NCBI RefSeq assembly: GCF_947489365.1
Contig: NZ_CANLDB010000001.1
Span: 62,001-126,000 of the forward strand
DNA length: 64,000 nucleotides
Direction: 5' to 3'
From: an uncultured Nocardioides sp.
GTDB lineage: Bacteria; Actinomycetota; Actinomycetes; Propionibacteriales; Nocardioidaceae
Below, piece after piece: positions 37,557 to 47,180 of the stretch (the stretch's first letter is position 1; every line of letters starts with the position of its first letter). The notes beneath the pieces were generated by a model. It saw only the letters and a program-made list of their open reading frames with translations. It did not search any database and was not told the DNA's origin. The position numbers and the translations under genes are program-made.

Positions 37557-38595
37557 GCGGTGGCGCCTCGGGGCGCTCCTGGTCGCGATGGCCTGCTTCG
37601 TGCTCCCGTCGCTGGTGGGCCTCGGGGTCGAGGCGCGGGCCGACGACGAGCTCGAGGAGGGCTCCGAGCAGGCGGTGTCGTCGCGCGAGGAGTTCCGCTT
37701 CACCGACCCGCGCATCACGGAGTCGAGCGGGCTCGTGGTCGCCGACGGGTACTTCGTCACGACCAACGACTCCGGTGACGCGGGCCGGATCTACACCGTC
37801 GACCCGGCGACGGGCGACACCGTCGGGACCACGACGTACGCCGAGGAGGCGACCGACGTGGAGGCGCTCGCGCCCGCCGGCAACCGGGAGGTGTGGGTCG
37901 GCGACATCGGCGCCAACGCCGCCCCGCGCCGGACGGTCTCGGTGACGAAGGTGCCGTTCGGTCCGGACGACGAGACGGTCGACGTGCCGTCGTACGAGCT
38001 CGTCTACCCCGACGGCCGCTCCCGCGACGCCGAGTCGCTGCTGGTCGAGCCGGACACGGGGCGGCTGCTCGTGCTGACCAAGGAGGTCTTCGGCGGCGCG
38101 CTCTACCGCGCCCCCGTGGAGCTGTCCGAGGAGAGCCCCAACCGTCTCGAGCGCACCGGCGACCAGCGCCTCATCGGCATCGCGACCGACGCCGCCTTCT
38201 TCGACGACGGCGACCACCTGGTGGTGCGGGACTACTCCCGCGCCGTGTTCTACACCTGGCCCGACCTCGAGCAGATCGGTGAGGTCGTCCTGCCGGACCA
38301 GCCGCAGGGGGAGGCCATCGCCGTCGACGCCGACGACCGCGTCCACCTCAGCACCGAGGGCCAGGACTCGCCCGTGCTGTTCATCTCGCTGCCCGAGGAG
38401 CTCCGCGCGGCGCTGGACGCGCCGGTGCGGGGCAACGGCCCGACGATCGTCGAGACGCCGGAGGGCTTCGAGCCCCCCGAGGCGAACGACGAGCAGGGGC
38501 TCAGCCTCGGCCCCGGCCGCATCAACTGGCTGGTGGGCGGCCTGCTCGGCATCGGCGTCGTGGTCCTGCTCGTGCGGGCCCTGCGACCGCGCTGA
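37546..38595 (+). CDS. Secreted/membrane-anchored beta-propeller-like hypothetical protein
   Basis: Signal-like N-terminus, ITESSGLVVADGYFVTTNDSGDAGRIYTVDPATGDTV repeats, C-terminal TM INWLVGGLLGIGVVVLLVRALRPR. Confidence 0.75.
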   Translation: MVVERWRLGALLVAMACFVLPSLVGLGVEARADDELEEGSEQAVSSREEFRFTDPRITESSGLVVADGYFVTTNDSGDAGRIYTVDPATGDTVGTTTYAEEATDVEALAPAGNREVWVGDIGANAAPRRTVSVTKVPFGPDDETVDVPSYELVYPDGRSRDAESLLVEPDTGRLLVLTKEVFGGALYRAPVELSEESPNRLERTGDQRLIGIATDAAFFDDGDHLVVRDYSRAVFYTWPDLEQIGEVVLPDQPQGEAIAVDADDRVHLSTEGQDSPVLFISLPEELRAALDAPVRGNGPTIVETPEGFEPPEANDEQGLSLGPGRINWLVGGLLGIGVVVLLVRALRPR

Positions 38596-38601
38596 CCCCA
38601 C

Positions 38602-38646
38602 CCCGTCGAGGTCCGCCCCGTCGAGGTCTGCCCGTTCGAGGTCTGC
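38602..38646. repeat. Three 15-bp tandem repeats between convergent genes
   Basis: cccgtcgaggtccgc / cccgtcgaggtctgc / ccgttcgaggtctgc. Confidence 0.85.
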
Positions 38647-39159
38647 TCAGTCGTCGAGCACCATGAACAGCACCGACTCCTCGGAGTCGGGGAGCCACGG
38701 CGGGCGACCCCGGCCGATGGTGCGCCACCCGCCCCGCTCGTAGAGCCGGACCGCGGCGGTGTGGGCGGGGACGACGTCCAGCACCGGCAGGCGGCCCCGC
38801 TCGCGGATCCACGCCACGGCCGCGTCGAGCAGCGCACGGCCCACCCCCAGCCCGCGGAGGTCGGGGAGCACGAAGAACGACGACACCACCGCCAGACCGT
38901 CCCGGTCGCGGCCGGTCCCCTCGGTCCAGGTCCGGGCGAAGTCCTCGTCGGGCACGGACACGACCGCGACCTGGCCGACCACGACGTCGTCCACGACCGC
39001 CGAGAAGGCCGTCTCCTCGCCCGCCCGGACGACGAACTCCTCGGCCGGGAACGGCAGCGGCCAGCGGAAGGGGTAGCCCGACGTCCGCTGCTGCGCGGCG
39101 AGCACCTCGGCCAGGCGCGGGACGTCCCCGGGGACCCGGGGGCGGATGGTCGTGGTCAC
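38647..39159 (-). CDS. GNAT family N-acetyltransferase
   Basis: VSSFFVLPDLRGLGVGRALLDAAVAWIRERGRLPVLDVVPAHTAAVRLYERGGWRTIGRG. Confidence 0.9.
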   Translation of the reverse strand: MTTTIRPRVPGDVPRLAEVLAAQQRTSGYPFRWPLPFPAEEFVVRAGEETAFSAVVDDVVVGQVAVVSVPDEDFARTWTEGTGRDRDGLAVVSSFFVLPDLRGLGVGRALLDAAVAWIRERGRLPVLDVVPAHTAAVRLYERGGWRTIGRGRPPWLPDSEESVLFMVLDD

Positions 39160-39243
39160 GTCGGTCGAGGGTAGTCACGGCAGCGCACTCGCGGCGGGCG
39201 CCGTTCCCGGGACTCCGGTGCGAGGGCGTCGGATCGGGGTCGG

Positions 39244-39291
39244 GGTCTCGACGACGCGGACTCGCTGCGCTCGTCTGCTGCTCGACCAGCG
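39244..39291. repeat. Family A palindromic element, copy 4
   Basis: ggtctcgacgacgcggactcgctgcgctcgtctgctgctcgaccagcgg. Confidence 0.85.
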
Positions 39292-39366
39292 GGGGTCGCG
39301 AGCGCGCGTCGCACGGGGTGAGGACGTGCCGACTCGGCGGGCGGGGGGCTGGGTACCGTCGCGGCC

Positions 39367-40380
39367 GTGGTGCGACTGCGGAGGACCTCGCCGAGCCAGC
39401 CGGGCTGGACGCGGCTGAAGCACGGCGCGGGGTTCCGTTACCTCGACCAGCACGGCGAGCGCCTCCCCGACCCGGACGTCGAGCGGGTCAAGGCCCTCGT
39501 CATCCCGCCGGCCTGGCGGGACGTGTGGATCACCCCGCACGAGCACGGCCACCTGCAGGCGGTCGGCACGGACGACGCCGGGCGCAAGCAGTACCTCTAC
39601 CACCCGCAGTGGCGGCTGCGGCGCGACGCCGCGAAGTTCCGGCGCATGGAGGAGTTCGGTGCAGCGCTGGCCTCGGCCCGCGAGGTCGTCGTCACCGACC
39701 TCGGGCGACGCGGGATGCCGCTCGAGCGGGCCTGCGCGGCCGCCGTACGGCTGCTGGACCTGGGGTACTTCCGCATCGGCAACGACGTGTACGCCGACTC
39801 CCACGGCAGCTTCGGCCTCACCACTCTGGAGCGGCGACACGTCCGGCGGCGCCAGGACCTGCTGGTCTTCACGTTCACCGGCAAGTCCGGCGTCGACCAC
39901 CGCATCGAGATCGACGACGCCCTGGTGATCGGGGCGGTCGACGCGATGCGCCGCCGCCGCAGCGTCGAGGACCCGCGGCTGCTGGCCTACAAGCGGGACA
40001 GGTCCTGGCGCTCGATCCTCCCCGAGCTCGTCAACGACTACGTCCGCAGCACCACCGGCCTGGACGGCACCGCGAAGGACTTCCGGACCTGGCACGCCAC
40101 CGTGCTCGCCGCGGCCGCCCTCGCCGAGACCGAGGAGCCCGGCGAGACCCAGGCGTCGCGGAAGCGGGCGGTGTCGGGGGCGATGAAGGAGGTCGCGGCC
40201 TTCCTCGGCAACACCCCGACCATGGCCCGCAGCTCGTACGTCGACCCGAGGGTCGTGGCGGCGTACGAGGAGGGGCGCACCATCGCGGAGGCCACCGCGG
40301 CGAGCTACGACACCGTCGACGAGCGCCAGCTCGCCCTGGAGCGGGCGACGCTCGCGCTGCTGCGGGACGAGGACGCATGA
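39367..40380 (+). CDS. DNA topoisomerase IB
   Basis: KQYLYHPQWRLRRDAAKFRRM, GNDVYADSHGSFGLTTLERRHV, FTGKSGVDH, TGLDGTAKDFRTWHATVLAA. Confidence 0.93.
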   Translation: MVRLRRTSPSQPGWTRLKHGAGFRYLDQHGERLPDPDVERVKALVIPPAWRDVWITPHEHGHLQAVGTDDAGRKQYLYHPQWRLRRDAAKFRRMEEFGAALASAREVVVTDLGRRGMPLERACAAAVRLLDLGYFRIGNDVYADSHGSFGLTTLERRHVRRRQDLLVFTFTGKSGVDHRIEIDDALVIGAVDAMRRRRSVEDPRLLAYKRDRSWRSILPELVNDYVRSTTGLDGTAKDFRTWHATVLAAAALAETEEPGETQASRKRAVSGAMKEVAAFLGNTPTMARSSYVDPRVVAAYEEGRTIAEATAASYDTVDERQLALERATLALLRDEDA

Positions 40381-40889
40381 GGCTCACCGTCGTCCGCGGC
40401 GACATCACGGCTCAGGAGGTCGACGCGGTCGTCAACGCCGCCAACACCCGGATGCGGGGCGGGGGAGGGGTCGACGGTGCGATCCACGCCGCCGGTGGTC
40501 CGGCGGTCCTCGAGGACTGCCGACGTCGCTTCCCCGACGGCCTCGCGGTGGGCGACGCCGGCTGGACCACCGCCGGTGACATGGCGGCGACCTGGGTGAT
40601 CCACGTCGTCGGGCCAAACCACCGCGCCGGTCAGAGGGACCGCTCGCTGCTCACGTCCTGCTACGCCCGCGCCCTGGCCGTCGCCGACGAGCTCGGCGCC
40701 CGCACCGTCGCGTTCCCGCTCGTCAGCGCCGGGATCTACGGCTGGCCGCTGGACGACGCCGCGGCCGCCGCCGTGGGGACGCTCCGCGCCGCGAGCACCG
40801 CGGTCGAGAAGGCCACCCTCGTCGCGTACGACGCCTCCGCCGAGCGATCACTGCGCGCGGCCCTCGCTGCCACCCCCGGCGGGGAATAG
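40377..40889 (+). CDS. Macro domain protein (ADP-ribose/O-acetyl-ADP-ribose hydrolase family)
   Basis: VVRGDITAQEVDAVVNAANTRMRGGGGVDGAIHAAGG; TVAFPLVSAGIYGWPLDDAA. Confidence 0.95.
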   Translation: MRLTVVRGDITAQEVDAVVNAANTRMRGGGGVDGAIHAAGGPAVLEDCRRRFPDGLAVGDAGWTTAGDMAATWVIHVVGPNHRAGQRDRSLLTSCYARALAVADELGARTVAFPLVSAGIYGWPLDDAAAAAVGTLRAASTAVEKATLVAYDASAERSLRAALAATPGGE

Positions 40890-40953
40890 ACCTGGCTCCC
40901 GCGAGGTTCGGTGACATGTCAACACATCGAACCTCTCGAAGGAGCGTCATCAC

Positions 40954-42030
40954 ATGACCTCGCTGTTCGACCCGATCACGCTGGGCGCCTGGCAGCTCCC
41001 GAACCGGCTCGTCATGGCCCCGCTGACGCGCAACCGCTCCCGCGGCACCGTTCCCGGTGACCTCGCGGTCGAGTACTACGCCCAGCGCGCCACCGCCGGC
41101 CTCATCACCACCGAGGGCAGCCAGCCCAGCGCCCGCGGCCAGGGCTACCTCGACACCCCCGGCTTCCACTCCGACGAGCAGCTCGCGGGCTGGCGCCGCG
41201 TCGCCGACGCCGTGCACGCGGAGGACGGGCGCATCGTCGCCCAGCTGATGCACGCCGGTCGCATCGCGCACCCCGACAACACCGGCGGCCAGGAGATCAT
41301 CGCGCCGAGCCCGCTCGCCGCGCCCGGTGAGATGGTCACCGCCGACGGCCAGAAGCCGCACCCCGAGCCGCGTGAGCTGCGCGCCGACGAGATGGACGCC
41401 GTCGTCGCCGAGTTCGTCACCGCCGCCCGCAACGCCGTGGACGCCGGTCTCGACGGCGTCGAGGTCCACTCGGCCAACGGCTACCTGCTCCACCAGTTCC
41501 TCGCTCCCGGCGCGAACCACCGCACCGACGAGTGGGGCGGCTCCCCGGAGAACCGTGCCCGACTCTCGATCGAGGTGACCCGCGCGGTCGCCGCCGAGAT
41601 CGGCGCCGACCGCGTCGGCATCCGCATCTCGCCGGCCCACAACATCCAGGGCTGCACCGAGGAGGACCCGGCCGACGTCGAGGCGACGTACACCGCGCTC
41701 GTCTCGGGCATCGCCGACCTCGGGCTGGCTTACCTCAGCATCCTCGGCGACCCGCGCTCCGAGCTGTTCGCGCAGCTGCGTCGCGACTTCGGTGGCCCGG
41801 TGCTGGCGAACGACGGCTTCAGCACCGTCACCAGCAAGGACGACGCCCAGAAGATCCTGGACGACGACCTCGCCGACGCGGTCGTCGTCGGTCGTCCGTT
41901 CCTGGCCAACCCGGACCTCGTGAAGCGCTGGGAGATCGACGCCCCGCTGAACGAGCCCAACCCGGACACGTTCTACGGCGGCGGCGCCGAGGGGTACACG
42001 GACTACCCGTTCCTCGACGACGCCTCCTGA
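40954..42030 (+). CDS. Old yellow enzyme family alkene reductase
   Basis: NRLVMAPLTRNRSRGTVPGDLAVEYYAQRATAGLITTEGSQ; DGVEVHSANGYLLHQFLAPGANHRTDEWGGSPENRARL. Confidence 0.95.
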   Translation: MTSLFDPITLGAWQLPNRLVMAPLTRNRSRGTVPGDLAVEYYAQRATAGLITTEGSQPSARGQGYLDTPGFHSDEQLAGWRRVADAVHAEDGRIVAQLMHAGRIAHPDNTGGQEIIAPSPLAAPGEMVTADGQKPHPEPRELRADEMDAVVAEFVTAARNAVDAGLDGVEVHSANGYLLHQFLAPGANHRTDEWGGSPENRARLSIEVTRAVAAEIGADRVGIRISPAHNIQGCTEEDPADVEATYTALVSGIADLGLAYLSILGDPRSELFAQLRRDFGGPVLANDGFSTVTSKDDAQKILDDDLADAVVVGRPFLANPDLVKRWEIDAPLNEPNPDTFYGGGAEGYTDYPFLDDAS

Positions 42031-42128
42031 CCCGGGGTCGACCGGAGCCTGGGGGGGAGCTGGTCGACATCCGAGGGCCTCGCGCCCCGATCGCTCACGC
42101 GGTCGGGGCGCGAGTTGCGTCCGGGGCG

Positions 42129-42298
42129 GTGTGCGTCCACCGGTGGTCGAGGTGTGCGTCCACCGGTGGTCGAGGTGTGAGGCCGACCGCGGCCGAGCCT
42201 CGAGACCCGGTGAGAGGTCGGCGGTCGTCGTGCGGGGTCTCGTGGCTCCTCGCCGGGGCTCGGAGCACCTCGACCTCCGGTGGTCGAGAGGCGAGGGT
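42129..42298. repeat. Family B intergenic repeat (diverged copy) between convergent genes
   Basis: ccaccggtggtcgaggtgtg x2 then ggccgaccgcggccgagcctcgagacccgg...ggggtctcgtggctcctcgccggggctcggagcacctcgacctccgg. Confidence 0.85.
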
Positions 42299-43438
42299 CT
42301 ACAGCGCCGCGACCACGTGGTCGACGCAGGCGAGCAGCGCGCGGACGTCGTCCGGCTCGACCGCGGGGAACGTCGCGATGCGGAGCTGGTTGCGGTGCAG
42401 GCCGCGGTAGCCGTCGACGTCCACGACACCGTGACGGCGCAGCACCGCGGTGACGTCGGCGACCGCGACGGCGTCGTCGAGGTCGACGGTCGTGACCACC
42501 TGCGAGCGCAGGGCGGGGTCGGTCACGAACGCGGTCGCGTACGACGACGCCTCGGCCCAGGCGTGGACGATCCCCGACGACTCCGCCGTGCGCGCGACCA
42601 TCGCGTCGAGGCCGCCGGCGGCGTTCATCGCGTCGAGCTGGTGGGCGAGCAGGAACAGCGTCGCGACCGCGGGGGTGTTGAGCGTCTGGTCCTTCGCGCT
42701 GTTCGCGATCGCCGCGGACAGGTCGAGGAACGCCGGCACGTAGCGGTCGGAGGCGGTGATCTCCGCCGCGCGCTCGAGGGCAGCGGGGGAGAGGACCGCG
42801 ATCCACAGCCCGCCGTCCGAGGCGAACGACTTCTGCGGGGCGAAGTAGTAGGCGTCGACCTCACGCAGGTCGACGGGCAGGCCGCCGGCGCCGGACGTCG
42901 CGTCGACCAGCACCAGGGCGTCGTCGCCGATCCCGTCGGGGCGTCGTACGGGCAGCATCACGCCGGTCGAGGTCTCGTTGTGGGGCCAGCAGTACGCGTC
43001 GACGCCGTCCTCGGCCACCGGGGTGGAGGCCGACCCGGGGTCCGCCGGCCGCAGCGACGGCTCGGCCAGCCACGGGGCGGCGTGCACCGCGCCGGCGAAC
43101 TTCGAGGAGAACTCCCCGTGCACGAGGTGCTGGCTGCGCTCCCGCACGAGGCCGAACGCCGCGACCTCCCAGAACGCCGTCGACCCGCCGTTGCCGAGCA
43201 CCACCCGGTGACCGTCGGGGACGTCGAACAGCGCCTCGAGGCCCTCGACGACCCGGTGGACCAGCCCACGGACGGGGGCCTGCCGGTGGGAGGTGCCCAT
43301 CAGCGAGGTGCCGGTCGCGGCGAGCGCCTCGAGGGCGCCGGCGGGGATCTTGGACGGTCCCGACCCGAAGCGCCCGTCGGACGGCAGCATCCCGGCCGGG
43401 ATCTGGACCTGGACGGCGGCGTCGGGACCCTGGCTCAC
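42299..43438 (-). CDS. serC: Phosphoserine transaminase
   Basis: FGSGPSKIPAGALEAL, LMGTSHRQAPVRGLVHRVVEGL, YYFAPQKSFASDGGLW. Confidence 0.95.
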   Translation of the reverse strand: MSQGPDAAVQVQIPAGMLPSDGRFGSGPSKIPAGALEALAATGTSLMGTSHRQAPVRGLVHRVVEGLEALFDVPDGHRVVLGNGGSTAFWEVAAFGLVRERSQHLVHGEFSSKFAGAVHAAPWLAEPSLRPADPGSASTPVAEDGVDAYCWPHNETSTGVMLPVRRPDGIGDDALVLVDATSGAGGLPVDLREVDAYYFAPQKSFASDGGLWIAVLSPAALERAAEITASDRYVPAFLDLSAAIANSAKDQTLNTPAVATLFLLAHQLDAMNAAGGLDAMVARTAESSGIVHAWAEASSYATAFVTDPALRSQVVTTVDLDDAVAVADVTAVLRRHGVVDVDGYRGLHRNQLRIATFPAVEPDDVRALLACVDHVVAAL

Positions 43439-43470
43439 GCCCCCATCCTCCCAGGCGGCACGATGGAGCC

Positions 43471-43971
43471 GTGCTGGACATCCGACGGGTGACGTACGAC
43501 CACCCCGACGTCGCGAGGCTGGTCGACGAGGTGCAGCAGGAGTACGTCCGCCGCTACGGCGGGCCGGACGCCGTCCCCCTCGACGAGACGATGTTCGTCG
43601 ACGGCCTGGGCGGCTTCTTCGTGGGCTACGAGACCGCGCCCGACGGTGACGACGTCGCCGTCGCGATGGGCGGGTGGCGGGTCCGCGCCGAGGTCGTCCG
43701 GCTCGGTGCACGGAACGCCGCCGAGCTGAAGCGCATGTACGTCGCGCCCGCCGGCCGCGGTCGCGGCCACGCCCGCGCGATCCTCGCCCACGTGGAGGCC
43801 GACGCCGCCGCGAACGGCCACGACGTGCTCGTGCTGGAGACCGGGACGGCGCAGCCGGAGGCGATCGCGCTCTACCTCGCCTCCGGCTACGAGCCGGTCG
43901 CCCCGTACGGCTACTACGCCGACGAGCCCGACTGCCGCTGCTTCGCGCGGCGCCTGCGTCCCGCCGGCTGA
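43471..43971 (+). CDS. GNAT family N-acetyltransferase
   Basis: ELKRMYVAPAGRGRGHARAILAHVEADAAANGHDVLVLETGTAQPEAIALYLASGYEPV. Confidence 0.92.
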   Translation: MLDIRRVTYDHPDVARLVDEVQQEYVRRYGGPDAVPLDETMFVDGLGGFFVGYETAPDGDDVAVAMGGWRVRAEVVRLGARNAAELKRMYVAPAGRGRGHARAILAHVEADAAANGHDVLVLETGTAQPEAIALYLASGYEPVAPYGYYADEPDCRCFARRLRPAG

Positions 43972-43982
43972 GGCCCGGGCCC

Positions 43983-44873
43983 TCAGCTGACGTCGCGCCG
44001 GGCGACGACGGCGAGCGTCACCGCGGGCAGCGCGACGACGTAGACCAGCACGGTCACGAGGGCCACCGGCCCGGACAGGGTGTCGAGCACGCCGGGCGCG
44101 CCGCCCACCCCGCCGAGGGAGCCGACCAGCGACCCGGCCGCCGTGCCGGGCATGACCTCGGTGAGGGTCGCGACCTCCTCCAGCAGGGCGCCGACGCCGC
44201 GCAGCAGATTCTCCACGACGAGCGCCCACACCAGGCCGAGGCCGACCGACAGCGAGGTGCCGCGCGTGACGGTGCCGAGGGCGAACCCGAGCAGCGCCCA
44301 CATGCCCATCACGGCCAGCCCGGTCCCCACCGCGGCGGCGAGGTCGCCGAGCGCCGGCCACGTCACGGCCTGGGACTCCAGCGCGGCCACCCCGAGCGAC
44401 GCGGCGACGCCCACGGCGAGCGAGGCCGCGACGGCGGCGACCACCAGCACCGCGAGGGCGAGCAACGAGCCGCCCGCGACCGTCGTACGACGCACGCCGG
44501 AGGTGTACGCCGTCTTCCACGTGCCCCAGCCGTAGCCGCTGCCCGCGACCATCGCGCCGAGCACGAGCATCAGGGCGCCGCCGAACATCGGCATCCCCTG
44601 CACCAGGACCGATGGGACGGACGCCGGCAGGATCCCGGCCAGCAGCTCCCGGGCCGGGACGCCCTGGGCGGGTCCGAAGCCGTCGCCGGTGGTGTAGGCG
44701 AGGTAGTCGAAGACGTAGCCGAACAGCACCGACAGCAGCAGCCAGGCGCCGATCGTGACCCAGACCGCCGGCCAGCGGCGGAGCCGGAACAGCTCCGCGC
44801 GGGTGGCCCGGATCATGCCGGGAGTGCTGGTCCGCAGGGTGGCGGGGCCGGTCGTGCTCGTCGTCGCGCTCAT
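43983..44873 (-). CDS. ABC-2 type transporter permease
   Basis: Multiple hydrophobic segments; overlaps the ATPase gene 44870..45862 by 4 bp. Confidence 0.85.
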   Translation of the reverse strand: MSATTSTTGPATLRTSTPGMIRATRAELFRLRRWPAVWVTIGAWLLLSVLFGYVFDYLAYTTGDGFGPAQGVPARELLAGILPASVPSVLVQGMPMFGGALMLVLGAMVAGSGYGWGTWKTAYTSGVRRTTVAGGSLLALAVLVVAAVAASLAVGVAASLGVAALESQAVTWPALGDLAAAVGTGLAVMGMWALLGFALGTVTRGTSLSVGLGLVWALVVENLLRGVGALLEEVATLTEVMPGTAAGSLVGSLGGVGGAPGVLDTLSGPVALVTVLVYVVALPAVTLAVVARRDVS

Positions 44874-45862
44874 GCCGCGACCTCCGTCCGGGGTGTGGTC
44901 ATCTCGAAGAACACCTGCTCGAGGCTGCGCTCGACGTGCCGCACCTGGTGGACCTCCACGTCCGCCTCGACGAGCGCGCGGACCAGCGCCGGACCGCGCG
45001 CGGCCGGCAGGTCCACCTCCAGCACGGCGGGGCCCGAGGCGTCGGAGGTGTCAGGGACGTCGGGGGCGTCGGGGGCGAGGCGGACGCCGTCGTCCCCGGC
45101 GAGCCGCATGGCGACCGCCAGCGCGGCGTCGGTGGGGGTGGCCGTGACCCGCAGGACGGCGCGGCCGCGGAGCTCGTGGACCGCCCCCTCCCGCAGGAGC
45201 CGCCCGTCGGCGACGACACCGACGCGGTCGCAGATCTCCTGCACCTCGCCGAGCATGTGGCTGGACAGCAGGACGGTGCGACCCTCGGCGGCGAGCCCGA
45301 CGAGCAGGCTCCGCATGTCGGCCATGCCCGCCGGGTCGAGGCCGTTGGTGGGCTCGTCGAGGACGACGAGCTCCGGGTCGCCGAGGAGCGCGGCGGCGAC
45401 GCCGAGGCGCTGCTTCATGCCCAGCGAGTAGGCGCGGAACCGGTCCCGGGCGCGGTCGGCGAGTTCGACCCGCTCGAGCACGCCGGTGACGTCGGAGTCC
45501 GGGAGCCCGCGCAGCCGGGCCAGGGACCGGAGGTTGTCCCGACCGGAGAGGTACGGGTGGAAGCCGGGTCCCTCGATGAGGGCCCCGGCGCGGGCGGTGG
45601 CCGCCGGCGACCCGGCGGGGCGGCCGAGGACGGTGGCGGTGCCGGAGGTGGGCCGCACGAGCCCCAGGACCATGCGCAGCGTCGTGGTCTTGCCGGCACC
45701 GTTGGGCCCGAGGAAGCCGTAGATCTCCCCGCGCCGCACGGTCAGGGTGACGGCGTCGACGGCCGTGCGGTCGCCGTACGTCTTGGTCAGGGCGCGGGTC
45801 TCGACGGCGAGGTCCGCGCGGGGCGGTGCGTCGGTGCGGGGTGTGTCGGGGTGGTGGGTCAT
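44870..45862 (-). CDS. ABC transporter ATP-binding protein
   Basis: GFLGPNGAGKTTTLRMVLGLVRPTSGTATVLGRP; YSLGMKQRLGVAAALLGDPELVVLDEPTNGLDPAGM. Confidence 0.96.
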   Translation of the reverse strand: MTHHPDTPRTDAPPRADLAVETRALTKTYGDRTAVDAVTLTVRRGEIYGFLGPNGAGKTTTLRMVLGLVRPTSGTATVLGRPAGSPAATARAGALIEGPGFHPYLSGRDNLRSLARLRGLPDSDVTGVLERVELADRARDRFRAYSLGMKQRLGVAAALLGDPELVVLDEPTNGLDPAGMADMRSLLVGLAAEGRTVLLSSHMLGEVQEICDRVGVVADGRLLREGAVHELRGRAVLRVTATPTDAALAVAMRLAGDDGVRLAPDAPDVPDTSDASGPAVLEVDLPAARGPALVRALVEADVEVHQVRHVERSLEQVFFEMTTPRTEVAA

Positions 45863-46004
45863 GGCTCCACCGTGCGTCGCCGAGGCCCCGCGGGGCGTCC
45901 GCCCGGGGGAGTGGGTGGTCCGGGGCCGTCTACGCGGATCCGCGTACGCCGGGTGCGCCGTCGCGCGGAGGACGAGGACCGCAGGCGGGGCCTAGCCTCC
46001 TCCG

Positions 46005-47180
46005 GTGACCTCCCCGACCCCCGCCGCCGCGGGCGACGTACGCCCGCTGCGGCCGTGGCTCGCCGCGCTGGCGCTGCTGGTGATGGCGGGCACGGCGGGC
46101 AGCAACGCGGCCGACGGGCGCACGCGGCTCGGGCTGGCCCTGGTCCTCGCGGCCGTCGCCGTGCTGCCGGTGCTGGTGGCCTCGCGCCGGCCGGGGCCTC
46201 CGCTGGTCCTGAACGGTCTCGCGCTGGCGGCGTACCTCGGTCTCGGGCTGGCGTCGGGACCGGTCTTCCTCACCGTCTCGCTGACGACGTACGTCGTGGC
46301 GCGCGACCACCGTCCGCGGGTCTGGGCGCCGTGGGCGGCGGTCGCCCTCGTGCTCGTCGGCGTCGGCGGCGTCGTCGGCGTCGTCCGCGGGGTCCGGGAC
46401 GCGGTCTCGACGGGGTGGCCGTGGCTGGTGATGGTCGCCCTCGTGGTGGCCGCGGGGGCGCTGGCGTCCCTGACCCGGGCCCGGGCCGACGCCCGCCGCG
46501 AGCGGGCCGACCGCACCGCCGCCGAGGAGCGGCTGCGCATGGCGCAGGACCTGCACGACGGCGTCGGCCACGGCCTCGCCGTGGCGGCGATGCAGGCCGG
46601 GGTGGCGCTGCACGTCCTCGAGAGGGACCCCGCGGCGGCCCGCGCGAGCCTGGAGGCGATCCGCGACGCCAGCCGCGAGTCGCTGGACCGGCTCCGCGCC
46701 GAGCTCGACCGACTCTCCGGCCTCGGGCAGGGCGCTCCCCGGCGCCCCGAACCCGGCCTCGCGGACATCGCCGCCACCGTCGAGCGCGTACGCCGCGGCG
46801 GCCCCGAGGTGGACCTCCGCGGCGAGGCCGACGGCCGCGCCGAAGGCGTCGAGCGGCTCGTCGTCCCGCCCGAGGTCGGGGAGGCCGCCCACCGCGTCGT
46901 CCAGGAGGCGCTCACCAACGTGCTGCGCCACTCGGGCGCCCGACGGGTCGTCGTCCGGCTGGCCACCGGGGACGAGGCCCTGGTCGTCGAGGTCACCGAC
47001 GACGGTGTCGGGCCGCCGTCCGGGCCCGGCCCGACCGGCCTGGGGCTGAGCGGCCTGCGCCGCCGCGTCGGGTCCCTCGGTGGCACCCTCGAGGCGGGCG
47101 CCGGGGCGACCGGGGGCTTCCGGGTGCTCGCCCGGGTCCCGCTGGACGCCGTACCGATGACGACCGGGGAGGCCGGATGA
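46005..47180 (+). CDS. NarL-type sensor histidine kinase
   Basis: RLRMAQDLHDGVGHGLAVAAMQAGVALHVLERDP; DDGVGPPSGPGPTGLGLSGLRRRV. Confidence 0.93.
   Translation: MTSPTPAAAGDVRPLRPWLAALALLVMAGTAGSNAADGRTRLGLALVLAAVAVLPVLVASRRPGPPLVLNGLALAAYLGLGLASGPVFLTVSLTTYVVARDHRPRVWAPWAAVALVLVGVGGVVGVVRGVRDAVSTGWPWLVMVALVVAAGALASLTRARADARRERADRTAAEERLRMAQDLHDGVGHGLAVAAMQAGVALHVLERDPAAARASLEAIRDASRESLDRLRAELDRLSGLGQGAPRRPEPGLADIAATVERVRRGGPEVDLRGEADGRAEGVERLVVPPEVGEAAHRVVQEALTNVLRHSGARRVVVRLATGDEALVVEVTDDGVGPPSGPGPTGLGLSGLRRRVGSLGGTLEAGAGATGGFRVLARVPLDAVPMTTGEAG

Noticed and set aside
44936-47176. N-terminal extension of the response regulator ORF (973 aa)
   Set aside because: Extension runs antisense through the ABC ATPase and out of frame through the histidine kinase; the real start is ATG 47177.
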